A stretch of DNA of 18,631 nucleotides from CAYJBP01 sp964372025. Its GTDB lineage: Bacteria; Bacillota; Dehalobacteriia; UBA4068. The stretch is from NCBI GenBank assembly GCA_964372025.1, contig CAYJPF010000051.1, forward strand, positions 1 through 18,631, in the 5' to 3' direction. Within the stretch, counting starts at the first letter, position 1. Each line of letters opens with the position of its first letter. The notes beneath the pieces were generated by a model. It searched no databases. It was not told where the DNA came from and was given only the letters and a program-made list of their open reading frames with translations. The position numbers were made by a program, and so were the translations under genes. This document shows positions 7,932 to 15,682 of the stretch, in pieces.

Positions 7932-8873
7932 ATGGAACATTTACTATTTAGCATTAATGCTATTTTGCCGATTTTTATAGTAATTTTGATTGGCTTTATC
8001 CTAAAACAACGTGGCTTTATTAATGATGATTTTGTTAATAAGGCCTCTAAAATTGTTTTTAATGTAGCCTTGCCGGCGATGATGTTTCAGGAAATTGCCG
8101 CTAATCCCTTTAATCAAACTGTTGATTTAAAGTTAACCGCTTTTGTGCTGGTAGCCACTATCATATCGGTGCTGATTTTAAGCTATTTTAGCCCCCGCTA
8201 TTTGCCCAAAACTGCCGATTATACCGCCTTTATCCAGGGCGCTTATCGCAGCAATTTTGCCTTAATCGGCCTGGCATTAATTAGCAATATCGGCGATGAT
8301 GCCGCCGTTGCTAAAGCCGCCGCTGTTTTGGCGATTATTTTGCCGCTTTATAATATCTTGGCGGTGCTTATCTTAAGTAAAAACGGCGATGATCATAATC
8401 ATCAACCGGCCAAAATTGCTAAAAAAATCCTGACCAATCCTTTGATAATAGCTGCCTTAGCAGGCATTCTATTTTCTTTTAGCGGCCATAGCCTACCCAC
8501 CATTATTCATATTCCGCTTAATTACTTTAATGATTTGGCCATGCCTTTATCTTTGCTTACTTTGGGTGGATCTATCGATATCAAAAAAGGCAGCCAAAAC
8601 CTTAAACCGGCTCTGTGCTGCTCTTTTTATCGTTTAATTATTTCCCCGGCTTTGGCCTTAAGCATGGGCTATTTGCTGGGGCTAAGGGGCGATCAACTGG
8701 CTATTGTGCTGATTGCCTTTGGCGCTCCTACGGCAATTTCCAGCTTTACTATGGCTTATCAAATGCAGGCCAATCATCATTTAGCCTCGGCTATTATTGT
8801 AATTAGCAGCATTTTATCGATTATTAGTCTGTTTTTATTTGTATTTATTTTGCGTTATTTAGGTTTAATTTAA
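7932..8873 (+). CDS. AEC-family (auxin efflux carrier-like) permease
   Basis: Integral membrane protein of 313 residues with about ten hydrophobic helices in two halves. FIVILIGFILKQRGFI at the N-terminus, NVALPAMMFQEIA, YRSNFALIGLAL and the second-half MPLSLLTLGGSI together with APTAISSFTMAYQM are characteristic of the AEC/YfdV/MleP family. Members export or take up organic anions such as malate, or unknown metabolites; the substrate is not predictable here. The ATG follows TAGGAG with short spacing and lies 8 bp after the GIY-YIG stop. The last 4 bp overlap the stop codon of the convergent GGDEF-EAL gene, leaving no room for a terminator between the two. Confidence 0.88.
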   Translation: MEHLLFSINAILPIFIVILIGFILKQRGFINDDFVNKASKIVFNVALPAMMFQEIAANPFNQTVDLKLTAFVLVATIISVLILSYFSPRYLPKTADYTAFIQGAYRSNFALIGLALISNIGDDAAVAKAAAVLAIILPLYNILAVLILSKNGDDHNHQPAKIAKKILTNPLIIAALAGILFSFSGHSLPTIIHIPLNYFNDLAMPLSLLTLGGSIDIKKGSQNLKPALCCSFYRLIISPALALSMGYLLGLRGDQLAIVLIAFGAPTAISSFTMAYQMQANHHLASAIIVISSILSIISLFLFVFILRYLGLI

Positions 8874-11089
8874 GCTTGCTCAAAGCAATGCTTATTAAAA
8901 TCATCAATAGCCATTGGCCGGGCATAATAATAACCTTGAATATACTCGCAACCAATTTTGCTTAAAAACTGTACCTGCTCTAAGGTTTCCACCCCTTCGG
9001 CTACTGTGGTCATGCCCAGCTTATGGGCTAAATCGATAACCGTTTCTACCACCAGGTTGCCTTTGGCCAAATCGGTAGCGCTAATAAAAAAGCTGCGATC
9101 CAGTTTAATAGTATCGATATCTAAGCTGCTTAATTGCCCCAAAGATGAATAACCCGAGCCAAAATCGTCCATCGATATCCTAAAGCCGCTATTATGCAAT
9201 TGCTCAAACAAGCCGGTTAGGCTAATTTCGCTTTCTAAAATGGCGCTTTCGGTAATTTCGATTTCGATATATTTACGTGGCACTTGATAAGTATCGCAAA
9301 TATATTCGATTTCGCTGATTAAATTGGGATTATCCAAATGCAAACGCGAAAAATTAATCGAAATCGGCACAATATCATAGCCTTTATCCAGCCAACTACG
9401 TAAAATTTGGCAGGTTTTTTCCAGCATATATTTATCGAGCTGAATAATAAAATGATTATGTTCAAAAATAGGTATAAAATCATTGGGGTAAATCATATTA
9501 CCATCGGCTTCGCGCCAGCGAACTAAGGCCTCGGCGCCGCCTAAACTATTATCTGCCGCCTTATATTTGGGCTGCAAGTATACCAAAAATTCGTCATTAT
9601 GCAGGGCTTTTTCCATTTTATTATTAATAGCCGTGGCATTAAGAACCTTTTGTCTAAGCTTATCATTATAATCGCTAATGGTATCCACCTTAGCGCTTTT
9701 AGCAGCACTATGAGCCATGCTTACCTTATTGATAATCTCGTTAACATCCCTTTCGTCCTGCTCGATAAAATAACGGCCATAACGAAAAGCAAAGTTAAAA
9801 GAGCCGGCAAAAGTAACCCGCGACCTAAACCTATATTCATATTCATGGCGAATTTCGGCCAAATTGCCTAAAAAATCGGCCTCGGAAAAAAGCAAAAATT
9901 CATCGGGCCCAATTCTGGCCTGCACAAAATTAGGAATAACCGAGGTACGCCCTACATCGGCAATAGTTCTGATAATGCGATTACCCACCTCAAAATCGAA
10001 TAATTGATTAATGGCCTTAAAGTTGATAATATCCATCTTAACAATTACAAATCTTTGCTGGGGATTTTTTTGGATAATTTGCATAATATCCATTTTAAAC
10101 TTGGTTAAATTGGGGATGCCGGTTAATTCATCATAATAAGCAATGCGCTCAATTTCCTTTTCGCTGCCATTACGCAATACAAAAATTACAAAAATCAAAA
10201 CCGCAAAGGCGATAATCACAATAATATTAAAAATAGTCATACCATTAATAATGGCCGTGGAGCTTTCGGCTATCGCAGCTGTTGGTACAGTAACAAATAA
10301 TGACCAATTATTGATATCTAAATGGCTAAATTCGGCAATATATTGTTCGCCCTCCACATCATAATGCAGGCCGCCATCATTACCTTGCCAAATTTGTTCG
10401 GTTAGCTCGCGATAGGAAAAATCATCATCAAATTGGCCATTAGCCAAAATCGAAAATAAATTATCATGATTAGCAAAAACATCCTGATCATTACAAGCAA
10501 TTATTTGGCCATTTTGATTGATGATATAGCTGGTAGCAGCATTATCAAAAATAGGTAATAAAACCTGATTAAGATATTCGGCAGAATACTGAGCCAAAAC
10601 CGCCCCTACAATTACTCCATTTTCATAAATTGGCACACCAATTACAATGCCATTAACATGCTGTTTAGGCAAAAGCATCGGATCGGTAATAATACTGCTA
10701 CCATCCAAAATCAGTTGAAAAAACTGATATCCGGCAAAACGCAAAATATCAAAATCGGAGGTAAAACCAATACCATCCTCACCAACAATTATTAAATTTT
10801 CGAAATTATGAACATTTTCCTGCGAGTAAATAAAATTGGATATATCGGTTTCATCATTGCCAAAAAGCACGGCAGTATGGGCAATACTTTCGAGCAAGGT
10901 AGTTTGCTTGGATAATTCTGCATCCCAGGTAGCCTTTTGCTGGAGCATCATTTCCTGCATTACGCTTACCGTGGAAGTTTCCAAGCGTGTGCTAATCGAT
11001 TTACTGTATTGCAACATCCCAATTGCAATAGCAATTAACATTATAAAACCCAGGAAGATAATTAGGATATTTTGATGACGTCTAATCAT
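8870..11089 (-). CDS. dCache sensor-GGDEF (degenerate)-EAL c-di-GMP phosphodiesterase
   Basis: Membrane receptor of 739 residues. Helices at about 8-26 and 287-306 flank a periplasmic or extracellular Cache-like sensor of about 260 residues containing two PAS-like subunits. A GGDEF domain (about 315-475) follows, then an EAL domain (about 492-735). The GGDEF signature is GPDEF (394-398) and neighbouring active-site positions are changed (MDIINF, AINQ, FEVGN), so cyclase activity is unlikely; it may only bind GTP. The EAL domain keeps EAL (520-522), N579, E611 in EIEITE, D641-D642 (DDFGSGYSSL), K662 and E698 (AEGVET), as in active c-di-GMP hydrolases. Expected role: lowering c-di-GMP in response to a small external ligand. 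The ATG is preceded by AGAGGA. It is divergent from the orphan histidine kinase, sharing a region with a long inverted repeat. Confidence 0.92.
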   Translation of the reverse strand: MIRRHQNILIIFLGFIMLIAIAIGMLQYSKSISTRLETSTVSVMQEMMLQQKATWDAELSKQTTLLESIAHTAVLFGNDETDISNFIYSQENVHNFENLIIVGEDGIGFTSDFDILRFAGYQFFQLILDGSSIITDPMLLPKQHVNGIVIGVPIYENGVIVGAVLAQYSAEYLNQVLLPIFDNAATSYIINQNGQIIACNDQDVFANHDNLFSILANGQFDDDFSYRELTEQIWQGNDGGLHYDVEGEQYIAEFSHLDINNWSLFVTVPTAAIAESSTAIINGMTIFNIIVIIAFAVLIFVIFVLRNGSEKEIERIAYYDELTGIPNLTKFKMDIMQIIQKNPQQRFVIVKMDIINFKAINQLFDFEVGNRIIRTIADVGRTSVIPNFVQARIGPDEFLLFSEADFLGNLAEIRHEYEYRFRSRVTFAGSFNFAFRYGRYFIEQDERDVNEIINKVSMAHSAAKSAKVDTISDYNDKLRQKVLNATAINNKMEKALHNDEFLVYLQPKYKAADNSLGGAEALVRWREADGNMIYPNDFIPIFEHNHFIIQLDKYMLEKTCQILRSWLDKGYDIVPISINFSRLHLDNPNLISEIEYICDTYQVPRKYIEIEITESAILESEISLTGLFEQLHNSGFRISMDDFGSGYSSLGQLSSLDIDTIKLDRSFFISATDLAKGNLVVETVIDLAHKLGMTTVAEGVETLEQVQFLSKIGCEYIQGYYYARPMAIDDFNKHCFEQA

Positions 11090-11129
11090 AAAATCCTCTT
11101 CACATAATATGTTATTTTACTTGCATTAC

Positions 11130-11159
11130 ATTGTAACATATTTATGCTATATAATTCAA
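11130..11159 (-). promoter_or_regulatory. Predicted promoter of the GGDEF-EAL gene
   Basis: On the minus strand TACAAT (11130-11135) is preceded by TGT, an extended -10. TTGAAT (11154-11159) lies 18 bp upstream as a 4/6 -35 match. About 40 bp remain to the start codon. Confidence 0.45.
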
Positions 11160-11160
11160 T

Positions 11161-11198
11161 CTTTTTTGCAAATTTAGCATATCAAATTTGCAAAAAAG
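11161..11198. repeat. Perfect 15-bp inverted repeat in a divergent regulatory region
   Basis: CTTTTTTGCAAATTT (11161-11175) and its exact reverse complement (11184-11198) are separated by 8 bp. A partial further copy, AAATTTGCA, occurs at 11212-11220. The repeat lies between the outward-facing starts of the GGDEF-EAL and histidine kinase genes, so it is more likely an operator or other regulatory structure than a terminator. Confidence 0.8.
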
Positions 11199-11282
11199 TG
11201 GCCTATTAGTAAAATTTGCACTTTACAGCAGGTAATTTAGCCCCAACTTAAGAATATAATTATTAAAAGGAGGGCTAATAGC

Positions 11283-12167
11283 TTGAAAGACAAATCGCCA
11301 AAAAAGAATAATTTATACCAAGCAACTACTAATATCAACCACGATTTGGCTGATAAAATTATTGCCGCTTCTGATTCAGAATATCTAAAGTGGTGCGAGC
11401 AGGCCAATATTGTGCCTAGCCATAGCCGAGCTAAACCGGCTATTACACCAAAGGCGCCCTTGGCCGATAATATTTTGGCCTCGATTGATATAGCAGCAAT
11501 TTTGCATGAGCTGCGCAATCCCTTGGCGGCAATTTCGGCGCATGTACAGGTATTAGAGGCCAAAGCATTAAGCCTAGATGCCGATTTGGCCAAAAATTTT
11601 AGCCATATCCATGATGGCATTAATCATATGAGCCGCTTAATGGAGCAGTTTAGGCATTTATCGCGTTTAGCGCCGGCCGATTTGCAAAGAGTTAATTTGC
11701 CGGATATTGTCGAGGAAATTTTAATGCTTTTGCAAAGCATAGCCCTGATCAGAAATATTAGCCTAAAAACAGATATCTGTACCGAGCAAGCATATTGCCT
11801 GCTAGACGAAAGCCAAATTCGCCGCTTGATTACCAATTTATTTATCAATGCTTGCGATGCCTGCGCTTTTAGAGAGCAACCATTAATCGAAATTAGCCTA
11901 AAAAAGGTTGATCAGCAAGCTATTTTGGCAATTAGCGATAATGGCCGGGGTATTGATGCTGATAATTTAAAAAATATTTGGCAGCCCTTTTTTACCACCA
12001 AAAATAGCGGCACCGGCCTTGGTCTTTGTGCTTGTACCGATATAGCTAATGAGCATAATGGCCAGCTAAAGCTTGATAATAACCCTGGTTTTGGCTGCAC
12101 ATTTAGCCTAATTATTCCTTTATCGCATAATACCCTGGAGGACTTGCTGGATATACTTATGGAGTAA
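11283..12167 (+). CDS. Soluble orphan sensor histidine kinase
   Basis: Cytoplasmic histidine kinase of 294 residues without transmembrane segments. A short N-terminal region of about 65 residues has no recognised sensor domain. The HisKA domain has phospho-acceptor H75 in HELRNPLAAI. The HATPase domain shows N189 (LFINACDAC), the G1 box DNGRG (219-223), the F box PFFTTK (235-240) and the G2 box GTGLGL (243-248), so ATP binding and autophosphorylation should be possible. HELRNPL resembles kinases of the NtrB/KinB-like soluble type. No response regulator gene is nearby, so the partner lies elsewhere. The start is TTG at 11283, chosen because AAAAGGAGGG (11265-11274) is 8 bp upstream. The gene ends 118 bp before an ABC exporter pair that has its own promoter. 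Confidence 0.88.
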   Translation: MKDKSPKKNNLYQATTNINHDLADKIIAASDSEYLKWCEQANIVPSHSRAKPAITPKAPLADNILASIDIAAILHELRNPLAAISAHVQVLEAKALSLDADLAKNFSHIHDGINHMSRLMEQFRHLSRLAPADLQRVNLPDIVEEILMLLQSIALIRNISLKTDICTEQAYCLLDESQIRRLITNLFINACDACAFREQPLIEISLKKVDQQAILAISDNGRGIDADNLKNIWQPFFTTKNSGTGLGLCACTDIANEHNGQLKLDNNPGFGCTFSLIIPLSHNTLEDLLDILME

Positions 12168-12233
12168 AAAATTACTAAAATTTAATAAATATCATAAAAA
12201 TAGTATATAAATGCTAGATTTTTTTTTGATATG

Positions 12234-12242
12234 TGATATAAT
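12234..12242 (+). promoter_or_regulatory. Extended -10 promoter of the ABC exporter genes
   Basis: TGATATAAT at 12234-12242 is a perfect extended -10. No good -35 hexamer was found. The start codon of the ATPase gene is 43 bp downstream. The last two bases overlap a hyphenated palindrome. Confidence 0.55.
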
Positions 12243-12259
12243 AATCATTGAATGATTAT
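12241..12259. promoter_or_regulatory. Candidate operator palindrome over the ABC promoter start site
   Basis: ATAATCAT (12241-12248), a TGA spacer and ATGATTAT (12252-12259) form an 8-bp inverted repeat. It begins inside the -10 element and covers the predicted transcription start, the usual place for a repressor site. AT-rich palindromes can arise by chance. Confidence 0.4.
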
Positions 12260-12285
12260 ATAAGACTAAAATACGGGAGATTGAA

Positions 12286-13167
12286 ATGGCAGAAATTATT
12301 ACATTGCAAAATATTTGCCAAAAAAAGCAAAGGGCAAAAGGCTTGCATAATATCAGTTTAACCATTGAAGAAGGGGAAATTTTTGGCTTAGTTGGCGCTA
12401 AGCAATCGGGCAAAACGGCTTTAATGCGCATTTTGCTGGATATGGCCAAGCCCGAAAGCGGCAAGGCCACAATTTTTGGCTTAGATGCCCAAAAGCATAG
12501 CAGTAAAATTAGGCAAAAGGTAGGCTTTGTGCCCAGCAAAATGGCCTTTTACGAGGATATGCGCGTAAAGGAATTTTTAAATTATAATGCCTCTTTTTAC
12601 AAAGCTAATTGCAGCAAAAGAATTAGCGAATTATGCGATTATTTTATGATCGACCCCAAAGTTAGAATTGAAGATTTAACCGATAGCGGCAAAAAGCTTT
12701 TGGCTATTATCCAGGCCTTTAGCCATAATCCGCAAATTGCTTTTTTGGACGAGCCCAGCCAAAACCTAGAGCCGGTATTTCAGCATCGGCTATATGAGTT
12801 TTTAAAAGAGGAGCATAAAAAAGGTGATTTAACCTTAATTATAGCCTCGGGCTTTTTTGGCGAGGTGCAAAGGCTTTGCCATCGCTTAGCCTTATTAAGA
12901 AAAGGGCAATTAATCGATACTCGGGATATTTCCTATCTACGGGAAAATACCTTTATTAAGGTGCGGGCCGTATGCTCGCAGCCAATCGAAACTTTAGCTT
13001 TAGCCGGTGTTACCGATTTATATTTAACGGAAGATAATTTGGAATTTTTATACCGAGGCAATGTGCAGCAATTATTAACAGTTTTAGCCACCCTACCCTT
13101 GCATAGCCTATTTTTAGAAGACCCGCCCGCCGAAGATATTTTTTACTATTACTATAGCAAGGAATAA
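12286..13167 (+). CDS. ABC transporter ATP-binding protein with degenerate motifs
   Basis: Cytoplasmic ATPase subunit of 293 residues, of the type paired with ABC-2 permeases. Walker A is GAKQSGKT (37-44) and Walker B is IAFLDE (151-156, catalytic-type E156), so nucleotide binding is plausible. Other motifs depart from consensus: the Q-loop position reads FVPSKMAFYEDM (about 81-92) without Gln, the signature is LTDSGKK instead of LSxGxxQ (131-137), and the H-loop histidine appears to be Gly (IIASGFFGEV, about G189). ATP hydrolysis may therefore be weak or atypical. Residues after about 225 form the variable C-terminal extension seen in ABC-2 ATPases. ATG with GGGAGA upstream supports the start. 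The permease gene follows after 44 bp with its own ribosome site. Substrate unknown. Confidence 0.87.
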   Translation: MAEIITLQNICQKKQRAKGLHNISLTIEEGEIFGLVGAKQSGKTALMRILLDMAKPESGKATIFGLDAQKHSSKIRQKVGFVPSKMAFYEDMRVKEFLNYNASFYKANCSKRISELCDYFMIDPKVRIEDLTDSGKKLLAIIQAFSHNPQIAFLDEPSQNLEPVFQHRLYEFLKEEHKKGDLTLIIASGFFGEVQRLCHRLALLRKGQLIDTRDISYLRENTFIKVRAVCSQPIETLALAGVTDLYLTEDNLEFLYRGNVQQLLTVLATLPLHSLFLEDPPAEDIFYYYYSKE

Positions 13168-13211
13168 ATTATTAACTTATATTTACGCACTTATAACCGA
13201 AGGAGATTTTT

Positions 13212-14006
13212 ATGCAGATTTTTATCAAAGAGATTAAATATAATATTCGTACTGCCTTTAATTATTTACTGGCCTCGGTAATTTTGCTGGCCATAGGCGG
13301 TGTAGTTTTTCGTTATTTAATCTTAAACAATACCAATATCAGCGAATTATTTTATATAGTGCCTGATGCTTTAGCCTTATTATTAGGCTTTAATTTAAAC
13401 GAAGGCCTAGCCAGTGCCGAGGGCTTTTTAAGCTCGCTTTTGCTATTACCGATGTATATCCTAACTTTTTTAGCAGGCATTTTAGGTGTTCATATTATCA
13501 ACCGCGAAAAACAATCCCATACGGTAAGTTTTATTTACAGCCGTCCTTTGCCGCGCTATATGGTTTTGGTTTATAAAATTGCGGCTGCCTTTATTATTTG
13601 CTTGGCCTTAACTTTAATTAGCTATTTGCCTTTGGGCTTATTATTCGAGCCGGCCATTATTAATGCTTATGCAGCTAATTTTATTTTTAGCAATATTCTT
13701 TTGCAATTATTATTTTTTAGCATTGGCGTATTAATTGCCACCGCCTTTAAAAACGCCTATAATAGCAGCCTATATATAGGATGGTTAATGTTAATTTTGA
13801 TAGCTTTATCGCGCCTACTGGCCATGCTAAGCATAGAAGGCGGCCTGCTTATTCTATCGCCCTTTAGCTATTTTATCCCGGAAGCCTATATTTTAGGCGA
13901 TGGTAATGGCGCTATAGGATATGTACTAACCATCATTGGCATAGCAGCATGTTTGGCCGGCAGCTTTTTGCTAACTATTAAAAGAGATCTTCCTGAGGTG
14001 GAGTAG
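13212..14006 (+). CDS. ABC-2 type permease subunit
   Basis: Integral membrane partner of the preceding ATPase, 264 residues. Six hydrophobic helices are seen at about residues 16-38, 71-96, 117-145, 156-178, 187-206 and 236-256. After the second helix comes REKQSHTVSFIYSRPLPR (about 98-115), the cytoplasmic coupling segment typical of ABC-2 membrane subunits. There is one permease, so it probably forms a homodimer with two ATPases. The start ATG is preceded by AAGGAGA (13200-13206). Substrate and direction are not shown by sequence; family precedent suggests export. The gene ends just before a strong hairpin terminator. Confidence 0.85.
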   Translation: MQIFIKEIKYNIRTAFNYLLASVILLAIGGVVFRYLILNNTNISELFYIVPDALALLLGFNLNEGLASAEGFLSSLLLLPMYILTFLAGILGVHIINREKQSHTVSFIYSRPLPRYMVLVYKIAAAFIICLALTLISYLPLGLLFEPAIINAYAANFIFSNILLQLLFFSIGVLIATAFKNAYNSSLYIGWLMLILIALSRLLAMLSIEGGLLILSPFSYFIPEAYILGDGNGAIGYVLTIIGIAACLAGSFLLTIKRDLPEVE

Positions 14007-14027
14007 ATAAAAGGTTTTGTAAAAAAC

Positions 14028-14056
14028 AAAGGGGCTGTCGCATCGACAGCCCCTTT
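14028..14056. terminator. Bidirectional rho-independent terminator
   Basis: A 13-bp stem AAAGGGGCTGTCG / CGACAGCCCCTTT (14028-14040 and 14044-14056) has a 3-nt CAT loop. On the minus strand it is followed by GTTTTTTAC, a good U-tract ending the BCCT transcript. On the plus strand the U-tract is shorter, but it can still end the ABC permease transcript. Confidence 0.92.
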
Positions 14057-14095
14057 AAATATATATAACCTGCTAAGTTATTATTGATATATTAT

Positions 14096-15667
14096 TTACT
14101 CATGCTCTGCTTTCATTTCCTCCAAAGCGGATTCTAAAGTTTCCTCTTCGGCGGCAAATGTTTTTTTGCGAATACCCAGCAATAGCTTGAATATACCCAA
14201 CATCATCAAAAACTCGATAATCAAAATCGGGAAGCCGGATAAGGCCATAACAACCTTCGTACCATCAACACCACCGTTTACAATAAAGATAAACGATACT
14301 AAACCAATAATCAAACCCCAGAATATTTTAATGCCGGAAGGAGCTTCCTTAACATTAACACTATTCTTAAGCGACATCAAAGACATGGTTGAAGTTAAAG
14401 AGTCGGCCATTGTAGTAAATGACAATGCCACGGTTAAAATAAATATTGGCTGCAAAATCGAGCCTAAAGGCAAGAACTCGAAGATTTTCATCGTTAAGCT
14501 CTCCATACCTTCGGTTTTAAGGAAGCCATATAAATCATAAGCACCGCTTAATTGCAAATCAATAACAAAGCCACCAAAGGCGCCAAACCAAATTACACCG
14601 AATAAGGCCGGTAAAATCATATTGATAAGTAAGAATTCACGCACGGTACGACCATAGCTAATCCGGGCTAGGAATAAACCGATAACCGGGGCAAAAGCCA
14701 GCCAGTCGGCCAAGAAATACATATCCCACCAAGCCGGCCAATCATCGGTATTGCCGGGCGAGGTAAACATCGATAATTCCACAATATTATTAACATAAGA
14801 ACCAAAAGTTTGGGTGGTAAGATCGAAAATATAACGGGTAGGGCCAAAGATAATTACCATCAAAAGGAAGGCAATAAAAATCCAGGCATTTTTATCGCTT
14901 AAAAATCTAATACCTCTATTCAAACCGCTTAAGCTGGATATAGTATAAGCGGCAATAATTATTAAAGAAATAGCAGCCCAAACAATCGGCCCGGAAGTTA
15001 AACCAAAGGAAAACTCTAAGCCCTTAGCAATTTGCAAAACACCGCCACCTAAAGCACCGGCCACACCACCTACAATAGCAATTAAGGTAATGGTATCGAT
15101 AATGCCACTTACTTTAGGAGTAAGAGCTTTTTTACCTAAAAGCGGTACTAAGCCCGAGCTAACTGTCATCGGTTTATTTAGGTTATAAACCGCATAAGCA
15201 ATGGCCAAACCGCAAATGGCATAAAGCGCATAAGGGGTAAAGCTCCAATGCAAATATGATTTTTGCATCGCAAAGTTAATAGCCTCCATGCTACCGGGCT
15301 CGGCAGCAATATTTTGAGGAATTTCGAAAGTAAATTGCAAAGGTTCAACCGCACCATAGAACACAACACCTGTACCAATACCGGCACAAAGAGCAATGGC
15401 CCAATAATTCCAGGTGCTAAGTTCGGGCTTGGCATTTTTACCGCCAAAACGCACATTACCTAATTTGGTAAAAGATACGGCTAAAGCAAAGAATAAAAAG
15501 ATTAAACAACCAATATTAAGGGTAAAGCCGGCATTTCTCATTACAGCTAAGAATAATCCCCATAGGGTATCGATAAATAATTGCTGATTAATAAAGCCGA
15601 TGATAATAAATATTCCGAATAAAATAATTGGCGCAGCAATAACCGCAACACGATAATTTTTTAACAT
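14096..15667 (-). CDS. BCCT-family betaine transporter
   Basis: Secondary transporter of 523 residues with about twelve helices, of the betaine/carnitine/choline family. Seen: the glycine-rich helix AGIGTGVVFYGAVEPLQF (95-112), HWSFTPYALYA (140-150) and the family signature region ending LFLARISYGRTVREF (331-345). By alignment to BetP the aromatic box is kept in modified form: W141, Y146, Y149, W322 and F325. The first residue of the usual Trp pair is Asp (D321), which suggests a substrate other than glycine betaine. There is no long C-terminal osmosensing tail; the end is short and acidic. It starts 15 bp after the stop of the MIO-less lyase gene, with AAGGAGG overlapping that stop, so it is coexpressed and probably imports the lyase substrate (inference). 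Na+ or H+ coupling is undetermined. Confidence 0.92.
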   Translation of the reverse strand: MLKNYRVAVIAAPIILFGIFIIIGFINQQLFIDTLWGLFLAVMRNAGFTLNIGCLIFLFFALAVSFTKLGNVRFGGKNAKPELSTWNYWAIALCAGIGTGVVFYGAVEPLQFTFEIPQNIAAEPGSMEAINFAMQKSYLHWSFTPYALYAICGLAIAYAVYNLNKPMTVSSGLVPLLGKKALTPKVSGIIDTITLIAIVGGVAGALGGGVLQIAKGLEFSFGLTSGPIVWAAISLIIIAAYTISSLSGLNRGIRFLSDKNAWIFIAFLLMVIIFGPTRYIFDLTTQTFGSYVNNIVELSMFTSPGNTDDWPAWWDMYFLADWLAFAPVIGLFLARISYGRTVREFLLINMILPALFGVIWFGAFGGFVIDLQLSGAYDLYGFLKTEGMESLTMKIFEFLPLGSILQPIFILTVALSFTTMADSLTSTMSLMSLKNSVNVKEAPSGIKIFWGLIIGLVSFIFIVNGGVDGTKVVMALSGFPILIIEFLMMLGIFKLLLGIRKKTFAAEEETLESALEEMKAEHE

Positions 15668-15682
15668 TTCAATTACTCCTCC

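Noticed and set aside
11237..11620. Minus-strand 127-codon open frame opposite the histidine kinase
   Set aside because: It lies antisense to a well-supported kinase gene, has low-complexity Leu/Ser/Ala composition and no ribosome site; it is a shadow of the coding strand.
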